Origin: Bradyrhizobium nivariense | Lineage (GTDB): Bacteria > Pseudomonadota > Alphaproteobacteria > Rhizobiales > Xanthobacteraceae | Length of the DNA: 49,822 nucleotides | Direction: 5' to 3' | Assembly: GCF_029846715.1 (NCBI RefSeq) | Contig: NZ_JARVWW010000048.1 | Coordinates: 1-49,822 of the forward strand | Position numbers and translations under genes: made by a program | Notes under the pieces: model-generated | The model's input: only the letters and a program-made list of their open reading frames with translations | Told to the model about the DNA's origin: nothing | Database searches by the model: none | Shown: positions 34,933 through 42,514 of the stretch, one piece after another | How positions within the stretch are numbered: the first letter of the stretch is position 1 | Layout of the letters: each line of letters opens with the position of its first letter

Positions 34933-35748
34933 TCAGGGGGCCTGCCGCTTATCGGCGGGCGGCGTGAAAGTGTAGACGGTCTGGCCGCCCATGTGAGGGT
35001 TCTCGTCGAGTTCGCTTGTCTCGTGCAGCGAGATGCGCGGCAAACGGCTCTTGATCCTGCGCCGCACTTCCGTCTCTGGGAAAGTCAGTCTCTGAAAGAA
35101 GTTCCAAGTCCTGCCGCTCTTGTCGGCGAGAGCGTGGGCGGCCTTCACCCACTCGCCCTCGATCCGCCTGCGCTCCAGCTTGATGGCGAGGTCGAGGTCG
35201 CCGAGATCCTCGCTATCGGTGAGATAAGAGCCGAACACGCGCACCTCAGTGACATAGTGGAGGAGTTCGCCATCGCTGTTGATCCTAGCGACGCGCGTCA
35301 GGACCTCTTCGAGCAAAGCCGCCGCGGCCGCGCGGTTCATGCGTGGAATCAGGGATTTCATCCCGGTCGCGTGGCCTTCATCCGTGACGCGGTAAACCAC
35401 GCGGCCGTCGCTTTCCCGGCCCTCTTCGCAGATCAACTGGTAAGCGAGTAAAGCTTCGATCAGACTGTGGGTCTGAGCAGTAAAATCCGGAACTGTGGGT
35501 AAGCGCAGTCCAAAGATCTTATTGCGCTGTCGTGCGTTCGTCCAAAGGCGCAGGGCATGGCTGCGATTGGATCGCTCGAGCTTGCCCGTTTCGATAAACT
35601 CATCGATAGTTGCGCGCCACCATGCCCTGAGCAGATGTTCCTCGACCAGGTCGGCATAGAAGCCGTCGGAGTTCGTGGCATCGGCCAAAAGGTCGCGCAC
35701 GAGCTTGGCCGGTTGCCCTCCGATCCGGGTGTTGCGGTCAATCTTCAT
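34933..35748 (-). CDS. Nucleotidyltransferase-fold protein
   Basis: From ATG 35748 (ATGA overlap with the upstream gene) there are 271 residues. The N-terminal half is helical and winged-helix-like (LIEALLAYQLICEEGRESDG, VYRVTDEGHATGM). The C-terminal half has VRVFGSYLTDSEDLGDLDLA, the GS...DxD motif of DNA polymerase-beta-type nucleotidyltransferases (MNT/minimal NTase group). The catalytic GS and two Asp are present. Such proteins act in tRNA modification, antibiotic resistance and MNT-HEPN toxin-antitoxin pairs. No HEPN partner is visible. It is the third gene of a partly decayed operon. The frame is intact. Confidence 0.7.
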   Translation of the reverse strand: MKIDRNTRIGGQPAKLVRDLLADATNSDGFYADLVEEHLLRAWWRATIDEFIETGKLERSNRSHALRLWTNARQRNKIFGLRLPTVPDFTAQTHSLIEALLAYQLICEEGRESDGRVVYRVTDEGHATGMKSLIPRMNRAAAAALLEEVLTRVARINSDGELLHYVTEVRVFGSYLTDSEDLGDLDLAIKLERRRIEGEWVKAAHALADKSGRTWNFFQRLTFPETEVRRRIKSRLPRISLHETSELDENPHMGGQTVYTFTPPADKRQAP

Positions 35749-35995
35749 CGCGCTTCCAGGTGCCTCGCGATGTCGGCCACCTCTTTCGGAAACAGCCTGG
35801 CCGCCTCGGCTTGCGTGTATTGCGCGCCAGCCCGTCGGGCGCTGGTCGAGGCCCAGCATTTGGTCAAGCCCGTGAAGTCGGCATAGACGATCTTGTCGCC
35901 GTGTCGGTGCACAATCATGCGCAACGAGCCCGGCATACCGGTCTTCTCATAATAGGATCCTTGCTCGACCTCCGAGCCTTGATGGGATTGGTCAT
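35745..35995 (-). pseudogene. Small unknown gene, frameshifted, second in the operon
   Basis: ATG 35995 overlaps the previous stop (ATGA) and opens MTNPIKA. Near 35965 one base seems lost, since SEVEQGSYYEKTGMPGSLRM continues in another frame. It goes on IVHRHGDKIVYADFTGLTKC and ARLFPKEVADIARHLEAR. The joined protein would be about 83 residues. No family is recognised. Confidence 0.5.
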
Positions 35996-36848
35996 GACTT
36001 CGCCGCATCACCGAAGCTGTCGATGGCCTGCTGGAGTCGCTTTCGAAATTTGCCATGGATGTCGAGCGCGTAGCTGTCGAGCATGTAGAAGGTGTTGGCG
36101 CGCCAATGCTGCGGCTTTTTTTCGGTTTGCTGAGACTGGTCACCTCGAACTCGATCTTGTTCGCGACACGCGGATCGGCAAGCACGAGCCAGTCGTCCTG
36201 GACGAACCTGTAAGTCCGAACATTGCCCTCGACGATGATCTCGAAGCCAAGATCGCGCAGCCGCTGCTCAGAATCGCCCATCTTTGCCTCGCCTCGCGCC
36301 GGGCCGCGCCACTCGGTCTGGTAAAGAAAGGCCGGAGGCGCCTGCGCCGCATGCCGCACCATCGGTTCGGACTGCCGCCGCTCCTGCTCGCGCTCTTTTT
36401 CGGCGCGGTCGCTGGCGAGCAACGTGTCGTGCAGGGATTCGGCCGAGAGCTTGAATGCCGTGCCGAGCACTGGTGCATATTGGCGTAACCCATCAGGTGA
36501 CGTTCCAACCCCGCCTGGAGAGGCGAACCCGCCGCGGGCGCCGAATGCGCTTGTGCCATCCCCGCAGAGTGGACACACCGCGCCCTCCTCGATGCCGGGA
36601 TAAGACAACAGCGTCGGATCGACCTTGGCGCGTTCAATCACGGCCTCGACGGTGTCGCGCTTCCATTTCCCCCACTCGGCCCGCGTCGAGCAACCGTAGT
36701 AGCTGGTCAGCAACTCCACGATGCCTTGAGGCTGTAGTCGGATCAGATCATGGCGAAGGTTCGACAGCTCGCATCGCAATGCCTTGATCTCTTCATCGCG
36801 CGGGTCGACCGAAGGCGAATAGACAGGTCGGTTTGTCCTTTTAGGCAT
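35992..36848 (-). pseudogene. Unknown protein with Cys-pair motif, several indels
   Basis: It starts MPKRTNRPVYSPSVDPRDEE. It has a coiled N-terminus, VELLTSYYGCSTRAEWGKWK and a CPLCGDG metal-binding-like pair. Around 36500 the natural sequence GLERHLMGYANMHQC lies in a second frame, after which GTAFKLSAESLHDTLLASDR returns to the first. At an A7 run near 36117 the frame moves again to PQHWRANTFYMLDSYALDIH and ends FGDAAKS at 35992. At least three indels leave one long accidental frame through to 35745. It heads the operon. Confidence 0.55.
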
Positions 36849-37104
36849 GACAATGGTTGTGAGTTCGAAAAAGATTCTGACCTGTGTGGGCGGGCCGTGG
36901 GGCTAGCGCGATAGTGTGGCTCCTTGAGCGTAATGCTGAACTTTGTAAGATAGGCTAGGCAATTTGGCTAGAGAGGGGGCGCTGCGGTACTGCCACGCCT
37001 CTCGGGGGACTCGCAGTTATGATGGTCGATTCTGTCGTTGCGCGACACGCGTCGCAATATGAGACCGTATCGAATCGGTGCGATTGGTAGATCGGCGGGC
37101 CGAG
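36849..37104. other. Spacer without a gene
   Basis: No supported feature was seen. Confidence 0.4.
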
Positions 37105-37284
37105 TTACGGACCGTAGCCGCCGTTGATCGCCTGGTCGATCGTCGGTGACGGATCGATCGCCGCGCCGTCCGCCCACATGCGCTCGTTCCAGCTTTCGCA
37201 AAGCAGCTTGTCCGCCCGGCGGATCGTGGCCTCGGCCTGGGCGGCGCGGAGTTCCTCCGACCGTCGCGCCAGCACCGTCGTCAT
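37105..37284 (-). CDS. 59-residue hypothetical protein
   Basis: ATG 37284 gives MTTVLARRSEELRAAQAEAT then IRRADKLLCESWNERMWADG and a polar end PTIDQAINGGYGP. Composition is strongly protein-like (helical, charged). It seems to follow the next two small genes on the same strand. No known family. Confidence 0.5.
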   Translation of the reverse strand: MTTVLARRSEELRAAQAEATIRRADKLLCESWNERMWADGAAIDPSPTIDQAINGGYGP

Positions 37285-37306
37285 CGTGTGCGCCTTACAA
37301 AACTTC

Positions 37307-37762
37307 TTATTGAGCGCGCTGAGGAGCCCGCCGGAAGCGGAGTGTGGGGTGGTGTTTCGGTGCCATCCGGATCATCTTGAGACGCTGGCCGGCGGCGCGC
37401 CGGCGACTAATCGAACTCGGGCCAGCAACCGTCCTCATCGTGTCGGCGAGTCCGGACCTGGCATGTGCCGTCGAGCAGCCGCTGCGCGCAGTCCTTCCAG
37501 TCAGCCTTCGGACCGTACAGCCGCACGGCCTCGGCGTTCTCGATCTCGACGGTCCGGCACATCCTGCTGCGAGAGACCCAAGCACCTGCCGTGCGATCTC
37601 TGAAGCAGCTGGATCCAGATCCGTGCCGGGCGGTCCCGCGTCGGCGCGCGCGTCATCCAAGATGGCCTGCCAGTATTCGGGAGTGATCTCGTCGCGGGAG
37701 CCGACCGGGCGAGACGGCGGCGTGGTCCTACCGACCTGACCGGCCAGCTTTTCCATCTGCAT
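37307..37762 (-). CDS. Hypothetical protein, C-terminus doubtful
   Basis: ATG 37762 opens MQMEKLAGQVGRTTPPSRPV. EITPEYWQAILDDARADAGP and LDPAASEIARQVLGSLAAG look like real coding sequence. The last 60 residues become Arg/Pro-rich and overlap, in another frame, the better-looking gene 37407-37562. The true protein probably ends near 37560, with an indel hiding its stop. Confidence 0.4.
   Translation of the reverse strand: MQMEKLAGQVGRTTPPSRPVGSRDEITPEYWQAILDDARADAGPPGTDLDPAASEIARQVLGSLAAGCAGPSRSRTPRPCGCTVRRLTGRTARSGCSTAHARSGLADTMRTVAGPSSISRRRAAGQRLKMIRMAPKHHPTLRFRRAPQRAQ
37407..37562 (-). CDS. 51-residue hypothetical protein
   Basis: ATG 37562 gives MCRTVEIENAEAVRLYGPKA then DWKDCAQRLLDGTCQVRTRR and DEDGCWPEFD. 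It contains three spaced cysteines after the N-terminal one. The reading is protein-like while the overlapping frame is not. Function unknown. Confidence 0.45.
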   Translation of the reverse strand: MCRTVEIENAEAVRLYGPKADWKDCAQRLLDGTCQVRTRRHDEDGCWPEFD

Positions 37763-38096
37763 GGACGCCGCATGCGCCGGTTCGCGGGTAGCTCGTTCAT
37801 ACGGAAATTAGAATATATCAAGAACAAAAGAGTCGAGTCTAGCTTGGCGAAGCTTGAAATCGTTTAACTTTTGATGGGCTTATATATCTAGCGGTGAAAT
37901 AGTAGCGTGGTGGCTCGTCTTGCGCGCTAAGCGTGCGATCATATGTTGAACGACAATCTCAATCGCAGCGCGCGATTGCCGAGAGTTATTTCAAATACCA
38001 TAACCATTTCAGATGATTGAGCGAAATGCGGGAAATTCGAGAATCTGCCGGACCAGCCAATTTTCCAGCCATAGCTTCGGTGTCGGAGCGGCGAGC
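37763..38096. other. AT-rich upstream region of the GTPase-associated operon
   Basis: No gene. 37800-37960 is clearly more AT-rich than its surroundings (for example CTTATATATC near 37880) and is the likely promoter region for the five-gene operon. I could not settle on a well-spaced -35/-10 pair. Confidence 0.4.
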
Positions 38097-39452
38097 GTGA
38101 GCATCACGTACGTGCATCTGTCCGACATTCACTTCGGCCAGGAAAAGGGCGCGGATGTCGTCATCAACAACGACGCCAAGGAAAGGTTGATCGAGGACGC
38201 GGCAGAGCAGGTCAAACTTCACGCCGGCGGATCTGCGAAGGGGCTGATCGTCACCGGTGACATCGCATTCGCAGGCAAACCGAACGAATATGCTGATGCG
38301 GCCAAATGGCTCGACCGTCTCGCGAGTGCCGTCGGGTGCCCGCCTACGGCCGTCAAATTGGTGCCAGGAAACCATGATATCGATCGGGACAGGCTTTCCT
38401 CCGGCTGCACCTTTCTGATCGACGAAATCCTCAGCGGTGGAGAGGCAAGGCTCGATGCCTTTCTGGCCAACGACGACGACTGCAAGACCCTCTACAATCG
38501 CTTCGTGGGATACGAGCCGTTCGCACTTGGCTACGACTGCCCGCTTCATCCTGCCGGCGGCATCGCCAGCGACTCGCGCGAGGAATTGGCTCCAGGACGC
38601 TTCATCCGTTTCTTCGGGCTCAACTCCGCCCTGATCTGCTCGAAGAGGAAGGACGAAGAAGGCAAGCTGATCCTGGGTGCCGCACAGCGCGTCTTGCCGT
38701 CCGACCCTGGCGTCGAACTGGTAGTTCTCTGTCACCACCCTCTGCACTGCCTGCAGGACAGTGTCGACGCGCGGAAATACGTTCGCAATCGGGCGCGCGT
38801 GTTTATTTCCGGTCACGAACACAACCCATCCTTGCAGATCGAGACGATCGAGGACGGATGCGACCTGCTTATGCTGGCATCCGGCGCGACCGTTCCGCCG
38901 AAGGTCGAGAACGGATATATTTATACCTACAACTTGGTGACTTTCGACTGGTGCTCGAAGGAGGACAAGCTTTCGGTCGAAGTCGTGCCGCGAGCGTGGA
39001 ACGACGACAAGAAAAGGTTCGAGGCCGACGATGTTCGCCTGGGAGGCCATAAACCGCGAAACTTGCTTGCGAGTCCCAACTTTCGCCGCGGGCCGCCGCC
39101 GGCGGCTGAAAGGCAGCCCGTACCCATGGCGGAGCCAGTCCCCGATGCGTTGCATCCGGAGCCGGAGCTCAGCGGGAAATTGCCCCCAGACCACGTCACG
39201 ACACCCGAGCCCGCGTCGCCTCAAAATGCGCCGATGGATGCGATGAGCGACACGTTCCAGCTTGTCCTGCTCAAATTCTTCCGTGACCTGACAGCCGCGC
39301 AGCGCCTCAAGGTCCTGATCGATCTCGACGCCCTGCCGGACGACTGGAACGAAGAACTGACGCTCATGATGGAGCGCAATCTCATCGAAGATCTGGTGAA
39401 GGACGGACGTCTCAGCGATCTCGATAGCTCGATCGAACGCAACCGACACTGA
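38097..39452 (+). CDS. Calcineurin-like phosphoesterase with C-terminal GTPase-associated adaptor domain
   Basis: GTG 38097 is preferred because the fold starts at once (VSITYVHLSDIHFG) and GGAG lies about 10 bases upstream; 38013 is an alternative. Of 451 residues, the metallophosphoesterase motifs are DIH (10-12), GD (54-55), GNHD (91-94), CHHPLH (212-217) and GHEH (239-242), all intact. After a Pro-rich linker (about 335-385), the last 70 residues (FQLVLLKFFRDLTAAQRLKV, DLDALPDDWNEEL, ERNLIEDLVKDGRLSDL) form a helical domain like the GTPase-associated adaptor domain that links effectors to these systems. It probably cleaves a phosphoester (nucleotide, nucleic acid or phosphoprotein; unknown) and may be the effector arm. 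First gene of the operon. Confidence 0.85.
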   Translation: MSITYVHLSDIHFGQEKGADVVINNDAKERLIEDAAEQVKLHAGGSAKGLIVTGDIAFAGKPNEYADAAKWLDRLASAVGCPPTAVKLVPGNHDIDRDRLSSGCTFLIDEILSGGEARLDAFLANDDDCKTLYNRFVGYEPFALGYDCPLHPAGGIASDSREELAPGRFIRFFGLNSALICSKRKDEEGKLILGAAQRVLPSDPGVELVVLCHHPLHCLQDSVDARKYVRNRARVFISGHEHNPSLQIETIEDGCDLLMLASGATVPPKVENGYIYTYNLVTFDWCSKEDKLSVEVVPRAWNDDKKRFEADDVRLGGHKPRNLLASPNFRRGPPPAAERQPVPMAEPVPDALHPEPELSGKLPPDHVTTPEPASPQNAPMDAMSDTFQLVLLKFFRDLTAAQRLKVLIDLDALPDDWNEELTLMMERNLIEDLVKDGRLSDLDSSIERNRH

Positions 39453-39477
39453 ACACGCACCTTCCGGGGGAAACTTC

Positions 39478-40545
39478 ATGACGCACATCGCTACCCACAT
39501 CCGAATTTTCGCGTCCGATCCGTCCGACGAACTGGTCGAGAAACGCACGGCCGCAATCGGCGAAATCGCGGGCATCTTCAAAGGACGCCGAGAGGTCGGG
39601 GAGCTGCTGCAGACTGCGAACGATCTTGCCGTTGCCGTCCAGCAGGATGGCAAGCTTTCGGCCGCACTGACAGGGACCATCGAGGGAGCTATTCGAAAGA
39701 CATCGACGGCGTTCGTCGCCGAGGGACATGAGCTCGAAATGCTGGTTTGCGGCTTGTCTGGCGCTCTGCAGGCAATGTCGGGCAGCGCGGCCCTCCGTCA
39801 CGGCGCGGTATCGATTCCCGACGTGCTGTCGTTCGGATTGTGGTCCGCGCTCTCGTACCAGAAGCCGCGGACCGAGCCGAAGATCGAACAGCTTCGCGAC
39901 GAACTCCTGCAGGCCGCGCATGGTCATTGCGCCGCCGTCGCGCGCGACAGTCGGCAACGCATCAAGGTGTCCGACCCCGAATTCAAGGAAGCCCCCAAGA
40001 AAAAAGAAGGAGAACCCGAGACCCCGTTCGACGCTTCGGCCATGAAGGAAGGTCTGAAGCCTTTCAAGGACGCGATCGCCGATCTCAGGTCGAACGCCGC
40101 CGTCGATCGCGAGGAGATCGACCTCCTGTGGTGGGTGCTGTCCGATTGGAGCTCGCTGCTCGGACGGCGCTTCTCCGACGAGAACGCTGGCGACGCTGCA
40201 GCTGCAGTGGCGTCCGGCATCGAGGCCGGGCGCATGATCCGGAGGGCGCCCGCGGAAGCACACCGCCATCTGGTCCTGCGCTACGTACCGACCGGAAAGG
40301 ACCTGTCGCTGATAGAGCTCCTGACCGCGATCGGTGGGGACCGCGCCGCGCTCGCACCCACCGAGGCGGAAACCTACATCTCGAATTGCCTCGCAGTCTT
40401 TCCGCTCTCGAACGCGCTGCGAACCGGGTCGGCCTCGGATCCACGGCCGAAGATCAAACGCCCGCTGGGCGATTGGGCGGCACGGGCTCTGCTGGAAAGC
40501 TCGATCGCGCACCTCTGTTCCAACAATACTGGCGTGTCCGTCTGA
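39478..40545 (+). CDS. GTPase-associated system all-helical protein (GASH)
   Basis: The 355-residue product is almost entirely predicted helix by eye. It starts MTHIATHIRIFASDPSDELV and has IDLLWWVLSDWSSLLGRRFS in the centre, ending SSIAHLCSNNTGVSV. WWxxSDWSxLxxxRF, the RMIRRAPAEAHRHLVLRYV-like region and the gene position fit the GASH family of GTPase-associated systems. A lysine-rich insert (EAPKKKEGEPE) sits near residue 175. GGGGG lies 7-8 bases before the ATG. Its stop overlaps the next start (TGATG). Role: probable scaffold between GTPases and effector; no catalytic motif. Confidence 0.8.
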   Translation: MTHIATHIRIFASDPSDELVEKRTAAIGEIAGIFKGRREVGELLQTANDLAVAVQQDGKLSAALTGTIEGAIRKTSTAFVAEGHELEMLVCGLSGALQAMSGSAALRHGAVSIPDVLSFGLWSALSYQKPRTEPKIEQLRDELLQAAHGHCAAVARDSRQRIKVSDPEFKEAPKKKEGEPETPFDASAMKEGLKPFKDAIADLRSNAAVDREEIDLLWWVLSDWSSLLGRRFSDENAGDAAAAVASGIEAGRMIRRAPAEAHRHLVLRYVPTGKDLSLIELLTAIGGDRAALAPTEAETYISNCLAVFPLSNALRTGSASDPRPKIKRPLGDWAARALLESSIAHLCSNNTGVSV

Positions 40546-41531
40546 TGGCCCTCGGCTGCACCAAAGACAACTGCACTGTCGCGGAGACGGGCATCTGCCT
40601 CGCCGAGAACCCACCCGAGACGTGTCCGTTCAGGATGAAGGCTCCGGCGGACGGGCCCGTTGCTTCGCCCGAACCGCCGCTTCCAAGACCCGAGCGAAAT
40701 CCGAGCCTGCCTCACAGTCGCGCCCTTACTCCCCAACTGGCGCAGGACTTGATGGCCGATCGCTACTGCACACTGGTCGGCATCCTGGGCGATCCAGACG
40801 CCGGGAAGACGGCGGCTTTAGTCAGCATCTACCTGTTGGCGTCCAAGGCCAAACTCAAGGAATTTTCCTTCGCCGACAGCAGGACCCTGATGGCGTTCAA
40901 CGAAATAAGCCAAGTCGCTCTCGACTGGAACGAAGACGATCCGCCGGACCAGTTCACGCAACATACCGAGCTGGCCGACGACCGTATGCCCGGTTTTCTG
41001 CATCTGCGCCTGCGGCATGGAGAAGAAGAAAAGATCGACTTCCTGCTGCCGGACTTGCCGGGGGAATGGTCGCAATCGTTCATAGACAAGGACCGTAAGG
41101 ATCGACTTCGGTTTCTGAACAGAGCCGACGTCATCTGGCTGTTGATGGACGGATCGCAACTTCGCGAGCCTTCTACGCGCCAATACGTCGTCCACCGAAT
41201 GCAGCTTCTCATCGACCGCCTTCGCGCTTCGATCGATCATGTGCCGCCGCTGGTGCTGGTGTTGACGAGGCGGGACGGCGGTGAGGTGCCGGCGTATTTC
41301 ATCGAGCCGATCGTTCAGGAAGCGGAGCAACAGAACCTGCAGATATCCGTCGCTCAGATCGCCTCGTTCGGCGACCGGGGCGACGTCGACCCGGGCTACG
41401 GCCTCGAGGCTCTGATGCGGACCTGCCGGCCCGATGTCCCGGACCGCACGCCGACCTGGCCCACACCGGGACCGGATATCGAGGAAGGTAGGGCGATACT
41501 GCGCTATCGGCACCCGGAGCACCGGCTATGA
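40545..41531 (+). CDS. P-loop GTPase, double-GTPase 2 (DO-GTPase2) type
   Basis: Of 328 residues, the N-terminal 30 contain four cysteines (C5, C10, C18, C27: GCTKDNC...GICL...ETCPF), a likely metal knuckle. G1 is GILGDPDAGKT (79-89), a DLPGEW G3-like motif (near 175) and VLVLTRRDGG as G4 (near 245). LIDRLRASIDHVPPLVLVL and IAQIASFGD-like strands complete a TRAFAC-type fold. The start overlaps the GASH stop; the end overlaps the next gene by ATGA. It probably works as a pair with the following GTPase. Confidence 0.82.
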   Translation: MALGCTKDNCTVAETGICLAENPPETCPFRMKAPADGPVASPEPPLPRPERNPSLPHSRALTPQLAQDLMADRYCTLVGILGDPDAGKTAALVSIYLLASKAKLKEFSFADSRTLMAFNEISQVALDWNEDDPPDQFTQHTELADDRMPGFLHLRLRHGEEEKIDFLLPDLPGEWSQSFIDKDRKDRLRFLNRADVIWLLMDGSQLREPSTRQYVVHRMQLLIDRLRASIDHVPPLVLVLTRRDGGEVPAYFIEPIVQEAEQQNLQISVAQIASFGDRGDVDPGYGLEALMRTCRPDVPDRTPTWPTPGPDIEEGRAILRYRHPEHRL

Positions 41532-42514
41532 GCGAGAGAACCTTCATTCTGGTCGGAGGACCAGATTGCGGCAAGACGAACTATATCGCGCGTTTGTGGG
41601 AGTCGATTCGCTCGAAGACCGGTGCGTTGGTCGCGCCACATCCGCCGCAGAATGTCGAATTCGTAGAGAAGGCGTTGGAGTTTCTCCTGAAGGGCGAATT
41701 TGCTCCCCGCTCCAATCGGGACGTGGCGGAATCCACCCACAGCTTCGAGGTCTCCGTACGGAGAGCGGGCAATGCGAACGGGCCGCTGTCGGACATCGTC
41801 GTTCCCGACGTGACCGGAGAATTGTGGAAGAAAACACTCGAGACGTACGAAATACCCAAAGACTGGATGCAAAGCCTCGAAGGCGCATCGGGGGCCTTGC
41901 TCTTCGTCCGAGAAGGTTCGGAGGAGAACGAGGTAGCTCTCGACTGGGTGACCTGCGGCAAATTTCTGGCCCAGCGTGCGAAGGCACGAACGGCACGCAA
42001 CGCCAGGCACGACGCGGCCGGCGACGCCCCAGCCGACGAGAGCAAAGAGCCGTGCACCCCATCCGAGGCTCTCGGCAACGATAAGGAGGAGCAGAGTGGC
42101 CAGCCAGACGATGACGAAGGGAAGCCGACCAAGATACCGACGCAGATCGCTCTGTGCGAATTCCTGCGATTTCTCGAATTCGGAATGAAGAGAGCGCCAG
42201 GCAGACCGCGACCGCGCGTCGCCGTACTGGTCACGGCGTGGGACAGGCTCGACAAGGAGCAACGGGTACAGGGTCCCATGGCGTATCTCCGGACCCAATA
42301 TCCGATGTTCGCGGGGCGCCTCGAAGACATCGAAACGCTCGAAGTGAAGGCTTTCGGCGTCAGCGTCGTGTCAGGCGATTTTGCCGATCCGGTGTTCAAA
42401 GCGGAGTTCTACGAAAAGGGTCTGAAGAATGCGGGATACGTCGTCAACGACGACAAGCCCGACGAGTTCGTTCCGGACCTGACCCTGCCGGTCTCTTGGG
42501 TGATGACGAGCTAG
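41528..42514 (+). CDS. P-loop GTPase, double-GTPase 1 (DO-GTPase1) type
   Basis: The 328-residue product starts MSERTFILVGGPDCGKTNYI with the P-loop at 10-17. DVTGELW near residue 97 is the G3 motif and VAVLVTAWDRLDK near 238 carries a TxxD-like G4. A low-complexity acidic insert (about 155-205, DAAGDAPADESKE...QPDDDEG) separates the halves. LEVKAFGVSVVSGDF follows. It overlaps the previous stop by 4 bases and abuts the GAP1 gene, so translation is coupled. The paired GTPases are thought to form the regulatory switch of these systems. Confidence 0.82.
   Translation: MSERTFILVGGPDCGKTNYIARLWESIRSKTGALVAPHPPQNVEFVEKALEFLLKGEFAPRSNRDVAESTHSFEVSVRRAGNANGPLSDIVVPDVTGELWKKTLETYEIPKDWMQSLEGASGALLFVREGSEENEVALDWVTCGKFLAQRAKARTARNARHDAAGDAPADESKEPCTPSEALGNDKEEQSGQPDDDEGKPTKIPTQIALCEFLRFLEFGMKRAPGRPRPRVAVLVTAWDRLDKEQRVQGPMAYLRTQYPMFAGRLEDIETLEVKAFGVSVVSGDFADPVFKAEFYEKGLKNAGYVVNDDKPDEFVPDLTLPVSWVMTS

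Noticed and set aside
37986..39680. 564-codon minus-strand frame opposite the phosphoesterase
   Set aside because: It is the shadow of a GC-rich gene. The plus strand has all catalytic motifs and the minus frame has none.
39747..40544. N-terminal extension of the second GTPase frame back to 39747
   Set aside because: Arg-rich out-of-frame reading of the GASH gene. The ATG at 40545 overlapping the GASH stop is the natural start.
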